A DNA stretch of 64,000 nt from positions 4,946,001 through 5,010,000 of the forward strand of contig NC_083524.1 of assembly GCF_032362555.1 (NCBI RefSeq), read 5' to 3'. Position 1 is the stretch's first letter; each line of letters begins with the position of its first letter. The stretch comes from Amyelois transitella. Lineage: Eukaryota > Arthropoda > Insecta > Lepidoptera > Pyralidae. Below, one piece after another: positions 1 through 12,449 of this stretch. The translations under genes were made by a program, and so were the position numbers. The notes beneath the pieces are model-generated. The model was not told the DNA's origin. It was given only the letters and a program-made list of their open reading frames with translations, and made no database searches.

Positions 1-115
1 CTGGGCACACTCCCTTAGATTAATTTGATACTATGTTGGGACTTTACAATAAGCAAAGTTACTTGTTAATTAATATTTATTTTTCTTAGGGGTAGTTTTA
101 GTTTATAATAGTATT
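1..115 (+). pseudogene. 3' tip of a second copy of the same retrotransposon
   Basis: GGGCACACTCCC, GATACTATG..GGGACT.TACAAT and TTAGTTTATAAT match, in order, the end of the 1.2-1.85 kb fragment (1785-1850). The body of this copy lies left of the window. Confidence 0.5.
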
Positions 116-489
116 CATATGATTACAAATATTTAATTAGGTACCATTAATTATTATTCTTATCTTTTTTGCTACCGCTACGCTCTACTTACAGTCCATC
201 GGTCAAACAAATCCAGTTTGCGTTGTCACGCACGACTGAATGGTTGACGGATCACCCCAATAGCTTTTATTATTGTTGACAAGCCTATCTTTAAACTTAA
301 ACGTGACTTGACTATTACGAGTTTTATGCCAGAGGTTATGTGTTTCTAGGAGAGTTTATCTGAGCTATTTCTATTTAAAAATTAATCTATTTGAGCCCTG
401 AGGCGCAATGGTAATTAATTTCTTTGTTTATGACGTTAGCTTGATTTTGCTGTACATAAAAAAGGTTATTTTATTTAGTGTTTTATTGT

Positions 490-1000
490 ATACTAGCTTC
501 CCCCCGCGACTCCGTCCGCGCGAAAGTCGGTCATCGCGTGGATGGTTTATTTTTCCATTTTGAGTAACTCTGACAATGACATCTTATAAATATCTATTGG
601 ACCCAATTACGGCTAGGCCTATAATAATTAAGGAGATCCCTCTATTGAGCTACTGCTGTTGAGTTCCCGTTCTGTAGAAAGTAGTCCGGTCAATTTAGAC
701 CAAAAAATAAGAATGAAGCTACATTACTTCCCATCAAGCTGAAAATGAGTATAATTGTTTAAAACACAATCAAAAACAAATCAAAATAAGGAAAACAAAA
801 TACCCAAGGTCAAAGGTAAAAAAATGGGGTTTTCACGATTTTCTTCAAAACGGTAAGTTTTATTGGAAAATTACCTCAGACATAGATTGTAGATCATAAA
901 GTTATCTATAAAAAGGAATCAATATTTTTTTTCAACAAAGCTACCGTTTCTGAGATATAACGATGGAAAAAGTTGCAAGCGTCATAATATGTATAAGCAC
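490..1000 (-). repeat. Helitron-like fragment; left arm of a large inverted repeat
   Basis: Starts with CTAGCTTCC followed by CCGCGACTCCGTCCGCG, the reverse complement of a Helitron-like end. From 697 to 990 it is the diverged reverse complement of 2412-2722 (shared CTCAGACATA, AGCTACCGTTTCTGAGATAT, AGTTGCAAGCGTCATAATAT). Confidence 0.55.
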
Positions 1001-1163
1001 GTCTCGTATATACTCTGTGTAGCAGTAATATAAGTAAAAATATTGTTCTGTCGGTAATTTTAACTTGAATTCAAAATATAAAATATACATAAGTATAATG
1101 AAACCCAGTCCCTTCATTTATACTGTAGTGAAACCTTGACACAACATCTGTCTCTCTGTTTAA

Positions 1164-1850
1164 TTGTGTACGTGGCTAGGGTCGTATACCTGCTTTATCT
1201 CAGAATGCTCAACACATGAAATACCGTTAGTCTTTAATAATAGTAGTACTTGCGGGGGTACCGTTGACGGCTATGGACACCAGAGCCTCTCATGCCGGAT
1301 GCCTCTCATGGATTGCCGGCCGTTTAGGGCGCCATGCCGCCCTAAATAATATAATCCTTCGTGCTCTTGCCACCATCCATGTTCCAGTCCTTCTAGAACC
1401 AAACGGTCTGGCTCGGGATGATGGCAAGAGACCGGATGGTATGACTTTGGTACCCTGGAGATTGGGGCGGCCTTTGGTGTGGAAAGCTACTTGTGTCGAC
1501 ACACTTGCGCCGTCTCATCTTCAGGTTACTAAATCTAAGGCCGGTTCTGCTTCAAATGAGGCAAAAAACCTCAGAAGGCGCAAATATGTAGGTATCGGTA
1601 ATACCTATATGTACTTTTGAACATTTTGGGGTAGAATCTCTGGGACCGGGGGGCCATCTGCCCATCAGCTTTTCTGACAATTGTCGAAGAAGCTGATTGA
1701 GGTATCTCTTGACTGGAGGGCTGGAAATTATCTGGCTCAGAGAATCAGCATTGCCATTCAAATTGGCAATTCTGCCAGCCTTGTGGGCACACTCCCGCAC
1801 GTTGATACTATGCAGGGACTGTACAATTTATTAATTAAATTTTAGTTTGT
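1164..1850 (+). pseudogene. decayed C-terminal part of a non-LTR retrotransposon ORF
   Basis: Frames with shifts give VDGYGHQSLSC (zinc-knuckle-like), AGRLGRHAALNN, then KRPDGMTLVPW..RPLVW..TCVDTLAPSHL and, further on, GVESLGPGGPSA and AQRISIAIQIGNSASLVGT. The Cys/His segment followed by RPDG and a downstream acidic residue is the layout of the restriction-like endonuclease tail found in some LINE polymerases, widespread in invertebrates. Stop at 1618 and a further shift near 1660 show it is dead. Confidence 0.6.
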
Positions 1851-2110
1851 AATCATCTTTTTTCTTTCTCATCAAATTAAAACTAAAACTACTTATAAAA
1901 ATAAGTAGTTTTAGTTTTAATTGGATTAAATTGTAATCTCTATTATTGTCCTAAGATGATTTTGCTTCACTTAGGATTATTCAAATTTTTTTAAATAATA
2001 AATGCGAAGGTTTGTTTTGAGTGCCACTGCGTAGTGAAAACACGTGTTTATTTTAACAAATTTCAGACTTTTTCAAGTTTAATAATAAAATGTAAAAAAA
2101 AAACGCGCTA

Positions 2111-2637
2111 ATAATACACTACCTCAGAGGTGGCGTGGAAATTTGTGCATATTATGACGCTTGCAACTTTTTGCATCGTTATATCTCAGAAACGGTAGCT
2201 TTATCGAAAAAAATTATTCGTACCTTTTTTATAGATAACTTTATGATCTACAATTTATGTCTGAGGTAATTTTCCGATTTGAAAAACTTACCATTTTGAA
2301 GAAAATCGCGAAACACCCATTTTTTATCTTTGACCTTGGGTAATTTTTTTTCCTTAAACCAGAATTTTGCAATAATACACTACCTCAGAGGTGGCGTGGA
2401 AATTTGTGCATATTATGACGCTTGCAACTTTTTGCATCGTTATATCTCAGAAACGGTAGCTTTATCGAAAAAAATTATTCATACCTTTTTTATAGATAAC
2501 TTTATGATCTACAATTTATGTCTGAGGTAATTTTCCGATTTGAAAAACTTACCATTTTGAAGAAAATCGCGAAACACCCATTTTTTATCTTTGACCTTGG
2601 GTAATTTTTTTTCCTTAAACCAGAATTTTGCAATAAT
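2111..2637 (+). repeat. 261-bp tandem duplication (two copies)
   Basis: Units start at 2111 and 2372 (ATAATACACTACCTCAGAGG) and are nearly identical; the second ends at AATTTTGCAATAAT. The few differences seen are single bases, for example at 2220 against 2481, so the duplication is young compared with the inverted copy at 700-990. Confidence 0.85.
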
Positions 2638-2722
2638 GCTTTTGATTGTGTTTTAAACAATTATACTCATTTTCAACTTGATGGGAATTAATGTAGCTTC
2701 GAATGTCTAGATTGACCGGACT
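2412..2722 (+). repeat. right arm of the large inverted repeat
   Basis: Diverged reverse complement of 697-990, extending through TTGATGGGAATTAATGTAGC and GACCGGACT. The arms enclose the retrotransposon fragment at 1.2-1.85 kb and the first tandem unit. Confidence 0.65.
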
Positions 2723-2867
2723 AAAGTTTTTTCGTAGTAACTGCAAAGCAAACGGTTCAAGCTAAATCCGACTTTCGGAGCTATAAGTTACGGCGCTGAA
2801 TTCACTGCGGGTAACGTAACGTGTGTTCGCGGTTCTACAGAACAACGTGTATGGATAAACTGAAAAA

Positions 2868-3140
2868 TCAAGATTTTTTTTTCTTCGTATTTTTTCAGGA
2901 TAAAAAGTATCCTATTTTATGCCCAGGATAATAAGGTATAATTATACCAAGTTTCATCAAAATCGAACCGTTAGTTTTCACGTGATGCCTGAACATACAG
3001 ACAGACAGACAAAAATTTTTTTAATCACATATTTGTGTTTGGTATCGATCCAGTAACACCCCCTGCTATTTATTTTTTCAATATTTTCAATGTACAGAAT
3101 TGACCCTTCTACAGATTTATTATATGTATAGATAGATGTT
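2868..3140 (+). repeat. interspersed repeat tail (ACAGACAGACA / TTATATGTATAGAT type)
   Basis: Contains TTTCATCAAAATCGAACCGTT, ACAGACAGACAGAC and a TTTATTATATGTATAGAT end. The same string of landmarks recurs at 18310-18430 and 18895-19170, so it is one family. No coding remains. Confidence 0.6.
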
Positions 3141-3460
3141 TTATTAGCACAAAGTTTGATAATTAACGAAAAATTAATTTTCATTAAATAATATAAAATC
3201 AGAATAACTCTGCTCTGTCCGTGAAGAATCATGCAAAGTCTTACAAACGGCGATAATTGACTTGTGTGGGAATGGATAGGTGCATCGCCCGATGAACGTT
3301 GATACAGGGAAAAAAACACACACGTGATTAAGACATTGTCAATAAAAATATAGGAAAAGAGTAACATTTTTTAACACAGTTACAAATTCAACGATTAGGT
3401 TTAATTTCAGTAATAAGTGCTACTAAATGGACTGACTAAAAGCCAATTAATGTTATCCTA

Positions 3461-3673
3461 CATACACATACATATAATCATGTCAATACCTTTGCGGGGT
3501 AGACAGAACCAACAGTCATAAAATACTGAAAGGCCACGTTCAGCTGTTCATGAGGGAATCGAGATTAAAATACTTTGTAACAGGTTGCTTATCCATCGCC
3601 TACAAGAATCCCAAGTTTATTAACCTGTCCTTTAGTCGCCTAATAAGACATCCCTAGGAAAGATATGGAGTCT
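3461..3673 (-). repeat. SINE-A copy (diverged)
   Basis: SINE-A is the window's commonest repeat, about 265 bp. It starts GCCGTGTGGTTCCCGGCACC, contains GGATGTCGTAAAAGGCGACTA and GACTGTTGGCTCTGTCTACC, and ends in (ATGT)n. This copy is inverted, has the CATACATATAAT tail and GCGGGGTAGACAGA, and lacks the first 60 bp. Confidence 0.7.
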
Positions 3674-4859
3674 TAACCTTTACATTATAATACGGATTAT
3701 GTTTTAAAAAAGGTTACCTTATTAATTTTTTTATAGATATATAATAATATAATACTTAATAGATAAAACTCTTAAGAGTAAAACATACAAAACAGCACAA
3801 AACAGTTAGCAAAGTAAGTTAGTTTCAAGGATTGTGTGTGTGACGAAGGATGTAGTCTCTGCCTACTGCTCTTTTTAAATCTAAACACTTTTGTCACAAT
3901 AGAATAAAGAGTTGATGCTTTGACATGGACTTGATTGCAATACCATATTGAACAACGATTATTATTGAGATAAAATCATCGATTCTAAATCGTTGATCAA
4001 AGGCTGCTTAGATTATAGCGCGATCATTGCACACGCGTTACCTACACATTAGTTGGACCACAGAGCACAGCACAAGTTGCCCACGCGGCCTGCTTTGCTC
4101 AGTGGGCTGGACATTTTATCACTTACATTAGATAACTTCCTTAAACTACGGACGTTGCTACATACTTACTTAACTTTTTGTTATAGGCCCATAAGTACCT
4201 ATTACGTTTCAAACGGGCAGGGCAGTGGGCGGGCCCTAGTTTATATTCTTTTTAAATTTTTTTTTTGTTTATACAGAACTTTGTACACTCTATGTAGACT
4301 AAAACTGTTCTCCGAAGGTCTTTTATAACGATTCGTCAACAGAAAAGTACAAGTCCATTTTGTCGACTGAACACCCGTTCCGACGAACAAATTATTTGTT
4401 GTTGAACTGTTCATAGGCAAAACGAATTTTGTATAAAAACTTCAGACTCATCCTAGAAATATTAAAATCAATAACACGCTTCTTCTTTGCGGGAGGCTAA
4501 ACGGAGTGAAAAATAAAGTTGTCATAGTTGTCATCGCATAGTAGGTGTCTGTTTGTATTTACATTTTGCATAAACGAATAATTATGTCCATCTTATTAAG
4601 AAAAAAAAAATTGCTTATAACAATCACTGAAACGTTAAACAGTGAAAGGAAAAAACATCATAAGTACGTACTACTCTAAACGCAATTGTTGTGTAACTAA
4701 TTAGTTGCAAACAATTTGATGGACTTACAATTTTTTTTATATGGAGCACTTAAATTAATTTACGTAAGATTATTAAATTTAAATAAAGCTTTTTCTGGAA
4801 CATATTCTAGTACAAAATACGGTACGATGAGGTTGATAATGTACCTGAATGCACTAATG

Positions 4860-4992
4860 AAACCTGCACATTCCGACAACTGGATGTGTAACCACGATAA
4901 TTCCTCTACAAATGTTGTGAAGGTCAGATGGGAGTGGTGAAAGGCATACCCCGAGCTGCTCTCAAGAGTGGTGAGGATGCAACCAGGACTAC
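4860..4992 (+). repeat. SINE-B 3' fragment
   Basis: SINE-B is a tRNA-derived family whose body carries GAGGAAACCTGCACATTC, GGATGTGTAACCA and GTGAGGATGCAACCAGGAC. This copy keeps only the 3' half. Confidence 0.6.
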
Positions 4993-5009
4993 AGTCAGGA
5001 GGAAGAAAA

Positions 5010-6640
5010 AGATAATAGTACAAAATAATTTTCCCGAACTATCTCTTCCCTCACAGTAAGAGTATTGATTTACGATTAAACTAATATACATAAGTGATAA
5101 AAGAGTTATTTATTATTTTAAGAGTCATTTAGGTCCACAAATAGAAATAAGAGAAATACTTTTTCAACGTTCAGCCGCTGAATTAACGATAAATATTAAC
5201 ATTTTATCCCAAAAGACCTTGCACTCAGCATAATGAAACAGGGTATCCATTACTAATGAGCGTAGGGTATTTACCAACTTTAAACAAAGAAATTACTTTC
5301 CACAGCGCTTGAAATACTAACGAACAAGGTCTTTCAAGAATGAATCAACATGCAAATTAGACAAAAACAAGGAGGCATTAATAAACATGCACATTTTAGA
5401 CCTAACGGCTATTGTGTTAAGTGTGTAGAGAGCGTGTGAAAAAAGTCGTGTGCGATAATTATTCACGGATTGCGACATATTGTAACGAGGGATGGCTGTG
5501 TCGATATGCAAATGGTTATTGTTATTCCCACTGCTGGACATGATAACTAATAAAATATGAATCACTTGCGCATTGTTATTTAATTTTAACTTATTTTTTA
5601 TGACTGTATAAATTCATCGATAATTATACAGACAAAAGATTTTTAAATATGTAGATACTTTGTTTTTTTTTTGTTTCTTTGTTATATTTATATTAGTTTT
5701 TTTTTATTTGTAACCTAACACTTTAAAACAATTAAACCGATTTTAATGATAGTTTACACAGACACAGGCAGCACCTTCAAGAAAGCTACTTAGCTAAAAC
5801 CAGTGGTTAATATTGCTCGACCTTAAAATAAATGGCGCCAATTTTGCGACAAGCCTATCCTATCAGTCAGGAATTAATGCGTGTAAGTATCGAAAGTTGT
5901 TTGATAACATATTTTATAATAATATTGACAACTTGTTGGACAGAGAAAGCAAGAGGCCGGTCCGGTGGCTCGAGATAGATTTAAATTGTATCACAATAAA
6001 TTTACATAAATATGATTTGTATTTTGCTATAAAAGCTCAAATTTCAAACGATCAATTGATGTCGTAAGGGATAATATGGAAATGATGTATGTCTTGTTAA
6101 TAATAATAATAAACATTATAAATAGTTTTCGGGACTTCCCCATGTGCAACAATGCAATGAAAAGGTTAAGGTGATAATTTTAAAAAGTCCTACGGATAAG
6201 TCTATCAATGTACATTATAGTTTTTTATCGTATTACCTATATGTATCCTGTCAAAGTAATTTCTCAACAATTAGGATTCTATGTTTTATACCGGGTAGGC
6301 AAATAATGTTTTAGTAACTCCTTACCGACATACTAACAGTTAACATAATAAAGTCAACATTATGCCTTTTGCCTCCACCGTTCCATTCGATTATCACAAA
6401 AATTAGGTTAAACTTAACATTAAGGCAATTTAACGGCGATTATGTTAATCGTCCATTTCTTCATATTTCGCGGTTGCAAACAAAGCAAGGTCTGCATGTT
6501 TGTACGACATGTTTTGTTGTTTACATCAACGCCTGCTCGTCTGCAATTACATCAAATGCATATTGTTTAATTCTTAATGCATATTCAGGTCAAGTATGAA
6601 CAGAAATTCGCCAAAAGATTGACTGACATAAAAATGGTTA
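5010..6640. other. AT-rich intergenic DNA, nothing recognised
   Basis: No exon with usable splice sites, no tRNA and no known repeat landmark. Short ATG-initiated frames here have AT-rich random composition. Confidence 0.5.
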
Positions 6641-6800
6641 AACAAATAAACAAGGGGAGTGTGAATGGCAACCGTGGTGCGGGAAGACCTAGACGAAAGT
6701 ACATTGCTCAAATCGGGGACGTACTGGCAAAGAGGTAAAGAGTGCCCGTAACTGACGAGCCTCCCTTTACGCTTCTGGGAAAAAAGCGTGATTTTGTGTA
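6640..6800 (+). repeat. LINE 3'-end-like fragment
   Basis: Contains GGTGCGGGAAGACCTAGACG, GTAAAGAGTGCCCGTAACTGA and CTTCTGGGAAAAAAGCGTGATTTTGTGTA. The last part resembles the endings at 17.2, 34.9 and 37.4 kb. No intact frame. Confidence 0.4.
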
Positions 6801-7802
6801 TATATTATCGCACAGCTTATACAAACAGAATTTGAGTCAAGAGATTTGAGAGAGATACGTAAGTTCTTTGCGAAAGTCTAGGACTGCGGTGAGAGAGGAT
6901 TACTCTAAATTCTGACGGGATACAATAAATAGGACGTTGAACGCGGACGTACTCAAGTCTTTCTATATATACATAATAAAGAAATTGGTTGACAAACATA
7001 TCAACATACAACTTAAACCGCTAGAGGTTTGAAATTTCGCCAAACAAATACATTTTGTGTAAGTGCTTACGTGATCTAGGGGTGTACATAAAGAGGATTG
7101 CAGAAATTCCCTCCAAAGTACAGGTAATATATGATACTTATAAATTTAATGTGACTGAAATGAAAACTAGAAATTAACTTCTTTGCGAAACAAAAATACG
7201 TAGTATAGTTTATTATCAAGAACACACGCTAGCGTCATATTTAACACGATTAATGTATTTTTTGCACATTACACGAGAAAGTAAAACAAATAAAGATGCC
7301 TATTGTATATTGTGACATTTGCATGTGATTCTCAGAGTGTTAAACTGATCTTATCGGTTTATGAGCTATGGTAGACAAGACAGAGCATTGCTCGAGCGCA
7401 TATGATGTATACAAATGCTATTACTCACATTTAAAAAAAAATTCGTCCTCCATTTTTCTCTGTAAATGCAAAACACGATTTATATTCTATGGCAAAAGAT
7501 CATATTTATCTCTATCTCATTGTCAATTGAACGCGCGATTACTATCTTGCCCTTATTAAATGTATCGTAATTTAATGTCGAAAATAAAATAATTACATAT
7601 AACTTTATTGAAAATGTATCTTCTAAGTGTTTTGGATGTAATATCTGTTAGCTTATGAGATGTATTGAATAAATGAATAAAATAAATAAATGGTGATCTT
7701 CGTGGCCCGAAGTTACTTTCCGACATTCTCCACTTTGTCCGTTTGTAATGCTCACATCAAATTTAATATAGTTAACATCAACGCATTAATATTCTTCCAC
7801 CA

Positions 7803-7950
7803 GGCTAATCTTGGTTACATCTTAACCTCTTTTGAGAGAAGTCCGGAACCTTTGACCATGATCGTGGATCTGGAGTTGGTTGAGCCGTGTTTTTTACATG
7901 AAGCTACTCCCTCGTTGAAACCCAAATTGGATCATGTTAACAGCTGCACT
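7803..7950 (-). repeat. SINE-B fragment (diverged)
   Basis: Inverted landmarks GGTTACATCTTAACCTCTTT, CTTTGACCATGATC and ACATGAAGCTACTCCC follow the SINE-B order. Confidence 0.5.
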
Positions 7951-7959
7951 ATATAGGTG

Positions 7960-10160
7960 TCTATTCCCTTAACCGCCTATTACGACATTAACGGGAAAAA
8001 CGTGGCGCATCCTATTCTATTAGTGTCGGGCAATACGTGGTAAAACATAAACGCATTTATATTTCATACTTACAATTGAGTTAATATTAAAAACGCGAAA
8101 TAATGGAGGTCGTGACTCCCGTTCGTGTATCGATTATAGCGATCTAGATAAACATAGAGTAATTGATAAATGGCCAAGATATGCGGATCTAATCGTATTT
8201 CACCTTCATATAAAGTTATTATTATACAACCGCAAATCGGTAGTTTATCTTAAACAATTACATCTGTACAGTGAAACAAAGAAATATGACCCCAGTGAGT
8301 AAAGTTACTAATGGTGGGTCAAGATTATACGCTCTTTATTGTACGCTAGGCTTTAGCCCGGGCCTTTGTTCCCGTAAGAATTTACAGTAAATAAATATCG
8401 TATGTTACACGGTCCAATTTATCTTCGAGCCATTTTTTTTCTGGTATCATTGTTCATGTATTTCAGGACTAGGTTAACATGTTAGTTCCGATTCTGACGG
8501 ACAGAAATTTCAAAGTTATTCATATGACTAGACAGTACGAAATTTGGATTGTATATAGATAAAATATATGAATTTTATCTATAAAATGCCGTTTACGTGT
8601 TAGTCGCCCACATAACGTGTCAAGAAATAATTTGTCTAGCATCTTACTCAACATAATGGTACATATACATTTCATTGTTTAAATCTTTTTGACCCCCAAA
8701 CGGATTTGTAATTTTCAAGGTTCGAAATCATTTAAAGTAGCTTTTTGACAGACACTAACCATTATCCATCCTACATATGATTGTAGCTTTTGTTAAAATT
8801 TATACACAAGGTCGGATGACGGAGAAACAAAAATGTGTGATCACAAATCATAATGACATGTCATATTTGTTTATTCATTAAAATTGGGTTTGAAAAGAAA
8901 TTATATTAAGAATTTTTTTAATGAGTTGACATTTTTAAGCCAATTGGTTTTGGACCCACTGATAGTCAATGGTCACCAAACAAATATATTCAGACCAGTA
9001 TTTGACCATACACGCAAAATTTTTTAGTGCGCACTTTTTACCAGTCTAAATAAATTGTTTATGAACTTGCCATTACCAGTATATCTAGTTAGGGTCAAAT
9101 ACTAGCTCAGATGTCAGAATAATACAAGGTCCTGGCCGGACGATGTAAGGACAATTAAATGGAGGTCAATAAGCAGCTCAATTAATGCTGTAACTGAGCC
9201 CGTCAACAAATTACATAAGGGCATTTAAATGTTTCAAGAGCAAAAATATTAGAGCCGAGATAATTGATCTGAACTATTATGTTGTTAGCTGATGTATTTT
9301 TGTTTTAACGTCGGCGTTATTCGGACCACAATCTAAAAAAATTGCTTTTCCAGACGTAATTTTTTTTTGTATCTCAATTGTGAAATGGACTGCGCCCGCG
9401 CTAGATATCATTGTATTTTTATAACATATTTTATGACCATATTCTAGAATTGATTTAAAATAAAAAGTCTTCCGTCTGACCTACGCAACCTTTACAGGGA
9501 AACCTGACCCAGATTGACTCATGAATGGCGTTCAGTTTTATCAATGTGCGGTACAAAGTTTTGCCTCGCCGTAAGAGCATTTTTGCTTTAGTCGTTTTGT
9601 GTTTGATACTGATTTAATATAAAAAAACAATGAGATAAAACACCTTTACTTATTTATTAGAACAATTTTGGAAAATTTATCTTTCTTTAAATAATGCTAC
9701 AGTAAATATCAGGCTTTGAAAAAATATTTTATGTGTTGTATGTTTGTTTATTAAGAAAAGCAAATGCATAAAGTGAAACTAATAAAATAAATCATATATC
9801 GATAAAGTAAATTGTAAATAAAAGTTAAATAATTGGGAAATGTTAACAGTGACTGTAATTAATTAACTTAATATGTCTTTGTTAAAAGAAGAATAATAAT
9901 TTTGGAATAAATAACGGATTAATCATTAAGTGTTGGCTGTTTAAGTGTGATAAAATACCATTAATTAATTCATTTATATTTATCAACAAAATGTGCCAAA
10001 GAAGACCACCTCTATTATTTTACCATAAATGACTGACTTAACTGTCTTTATGGATTATGAGCTGACAATGCACGGCGAGCTGAAACTAAAATATGTCGTA
10101 CCTATATAGAGCACATTAACGAGCCAGATCTCCGGGCACTAGAGTTATTGTTATAAAATA
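7960..10160. other. AT-rich intergenic DNA, nothing recognised
   Basis: No coding exon, RNA gene or repeat landmark that I can name. Confidence 0.45.
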
Positions 10161-10162
10161 CT

Positions 10163-10386
10163 TGGATGGATGGATGGATGTCGTAAAAGGCGACTAAGGA
10201 AGAGGCTAATAAACTGGGGATTCTTCTTACATGAGTAGGCAATGCAATGCATGCTAGCAATTGGTCATTATTTGAATTTCAATTTCATCATTAAGCCATA
10301 TAATATATATAGTTGAAAATGATCTTCAGTCTTTTTGAGACTGTTGGCTATGTCTACACTGCCAGGAATATAGACATAATTAAGAA
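10163..10386 (+). repeat. SINE-A copy, 5' truncated
   Basis: Begins in a GGAT-repeat, then GTCGTAAAAGGCGACTAAGG through GACTGTTGGCTATGTCTACA. Lies 12 bp before the next SINE-A copy in the same orientation, so the two form a near-tandem pair. Confidence 0.75.
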
Positions 10387-10398
10387 TGAAAGTATTTT

Positions 10399-10650
10399 CC
10401 GTGTGGTTCCCGGCACCAATACAAAAAAGAATAGGATCACTCCATCTCTTTCCCATGTATATCGTAAAAGGCGACTAAGGGAAAGGCTTACAAACTTGGG
10501 ATTCTTTTTTAGGCGGTGGGCTAGCAACCTGTCACTATTTGAATTTCAATTCTATCATTAAGCCAAATAGCTGAACGTGGCCATTCAGTCTTTTCAAGAC
10601 TGTTGGCTCTGTCTACCCCGCAAGGGATATAGATGTATGTAGATATGTAT
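10399..10650 (+). repeat. SINE-A copy, near full length
   Basis: Starts CCGTGTGGTTCCCGGCACC and ends ATGTATGTAGATATGTAT. Confidence 0.85.
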
Positions 10651-11128
10651 AAAAGTATTTCTACTTAATTTCAATGCGGAAAACTCACAGTTTAGAAAAA
10701 CTAGTGGCACAGCAGTCTACCAGCCACCGCTATATTTGTAACGTCCGCACGCATCACCCATTGAAATAATGAAAGTGGACAGACTGCATACCTGCCTCAC
10801 ATACACAGACACACAAATACAAAACTTTATACTGTAACAGTTTTAAAGTTTTAAGTTTGAGTTTATTAAAAAATTGAAGTACCTACCTAATGCTTTGTAA
10901 TGAATATACAATTAATTTATTTGTATTTTTCATCCTGTCCTTATTGTTCTTTCGTTCATTTATATTAATAGGAATTAACGGAAAAAAATATTTGTTTATT
11001 TCTTTTATTAACGAATAATAAATTAATCTGTCTTCTGACTGTTTTATTGAATCGGCAAAATAAAACTTTGTTTAAAGATTTATTAATTTGTTAAATACGC
11101 TTGATTTATAAATAACCAGCTCTTACCA

Positions 11129-11388
11129 CCACGTTTGGCGGCACTTATAGAAAAAATAATGGAACCTCTCCATCTCTTTCCCATGGATGTCGTAAAACAT
11201 AACTAAGGGATAGGCTTATACAATTGGGATTTTTCGTTTAAGCGATGGGCTAGCAACCTGTCACTATTTGAATCTCAATTCTATAATTAAGCCAAATAGC
11301 TGAACGTGGCATATCGGTCTTTTTAAGACTGCCGGTTCCGTCTTCTCCGCAGGGGATATAGACGTGATTATACGTATGTTTTTATGTA
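11129..11388 (+). repeat. SINE-A copy
   Basis: Diverged 5' end (CACGTTTGGCGGCAC); clear body CATCTCTTTCCCATGGATGT and GCTGAACGTGGC; tail CGTATGTTTTTATGT. Confidence 0.8.
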
Positions 11389-11879
11389 ACAACTGGAAAT
11401 TTAATGATAGGTAAGTGTTGGAGCCGTTCGCGTCCGTTTTTGATTATGATTGATATCAAGATTGAAATAAATGTTAGTACTTACCTATCGTAGTCGATTC
11501 ATCAACTTCTGTGCATATAAGTAGTTTTTGTTTTGTATTTGTATCTATAATAAATTTTTTTCACAAAATCTTGGCATTAGTCAAATATTTCAATCATATT
11601 TGGCAAACGCATGCCGAGATTATGACATACATACTATATATAACTATGTCTGATACTAATATGCTACGTACATATATAAAAATAGCAAACGAATGTAGTA
11701 ATCATTGCTGAAATGAAGATTTTATGTCCCACTTTTGTAATGAAGACCTACAATTACATTCGCATTATTGTAGAATAATATAGCAATTTGTTTAATAACT
11801 ACTTAGCTGTTGCAATTTCTTACTAACTTTATTTACAAAATCTACATATAAAAATTTAATCACGTCTATATAATTTACG

Positions 11880-12000
11880 GGGTATACTCCCGGTGGGTAG
11901 GCCGGTAGGGTAGACATCTAAGAAAGCCGCATTTAAATCGGAGCAATAGTTTTCACGTTATGCGAGTACAAACATGCAGACAGACAGACAGAAATTAAAT
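11880..12000 (+). repeat. interspersed repeat tail (ACAGACAGACA type)
   Basis: GGAGCAATAGTTTTCACGTT followed by GCAGACAGACAGACAG; same landmarks as the tail at 2.9-3.1 kb. Confidence 0.45.
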
Positions 12001-12371
12001 AAATATTATTGCGTCAATCAATTTTGCCTTCAACATTACGATTAGATAGAATTGCTCGGATTAATTTCTTAGACATTTGTTGAATTGTCTACTCATCCGT
12101 CTTCTAACAATAGTAAGTTTATTATAAAACTTTCACGCGGAATAATGTCTGCACGGAACCGGAAACCGGAACCCGGGGAGCACGAACGTCCGAAGAAAAT
12201 ATATCCATTTATAATTTATGTAATTAAACACCTTTTAACCACTTCGAAATGAACAGACGAATAAATAGGTATATGTATGCAATATTTATCGAATTTCGGA
12301 ACATAATTATGTTTAGAGATTTATATTTTAAAATATATATATATATTTTAATGCGAGTACGAATACGTAAG

Positions 12372-12447
12372 TACATATATCATGTCTTTATCCCTTGTGG
12401 GGTAGGTAGATAGAAGCCAACAGTCTCAAAAAGTCGCTGAAAAGCTA
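12372..12447 (-). repeat. SINE-A 3' fragment
   Basis: Inverted ATGTCTTTATCCCTTGTGGG and CCAACAGTCT. Confidence 0.65.
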
Positions 12448-12449
12448 AA

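Noticed and set aside
4053..4328. 91-codon plus-strand frame
   Set aside because: No domain, AT-rich random composition, no splice or promoter support.
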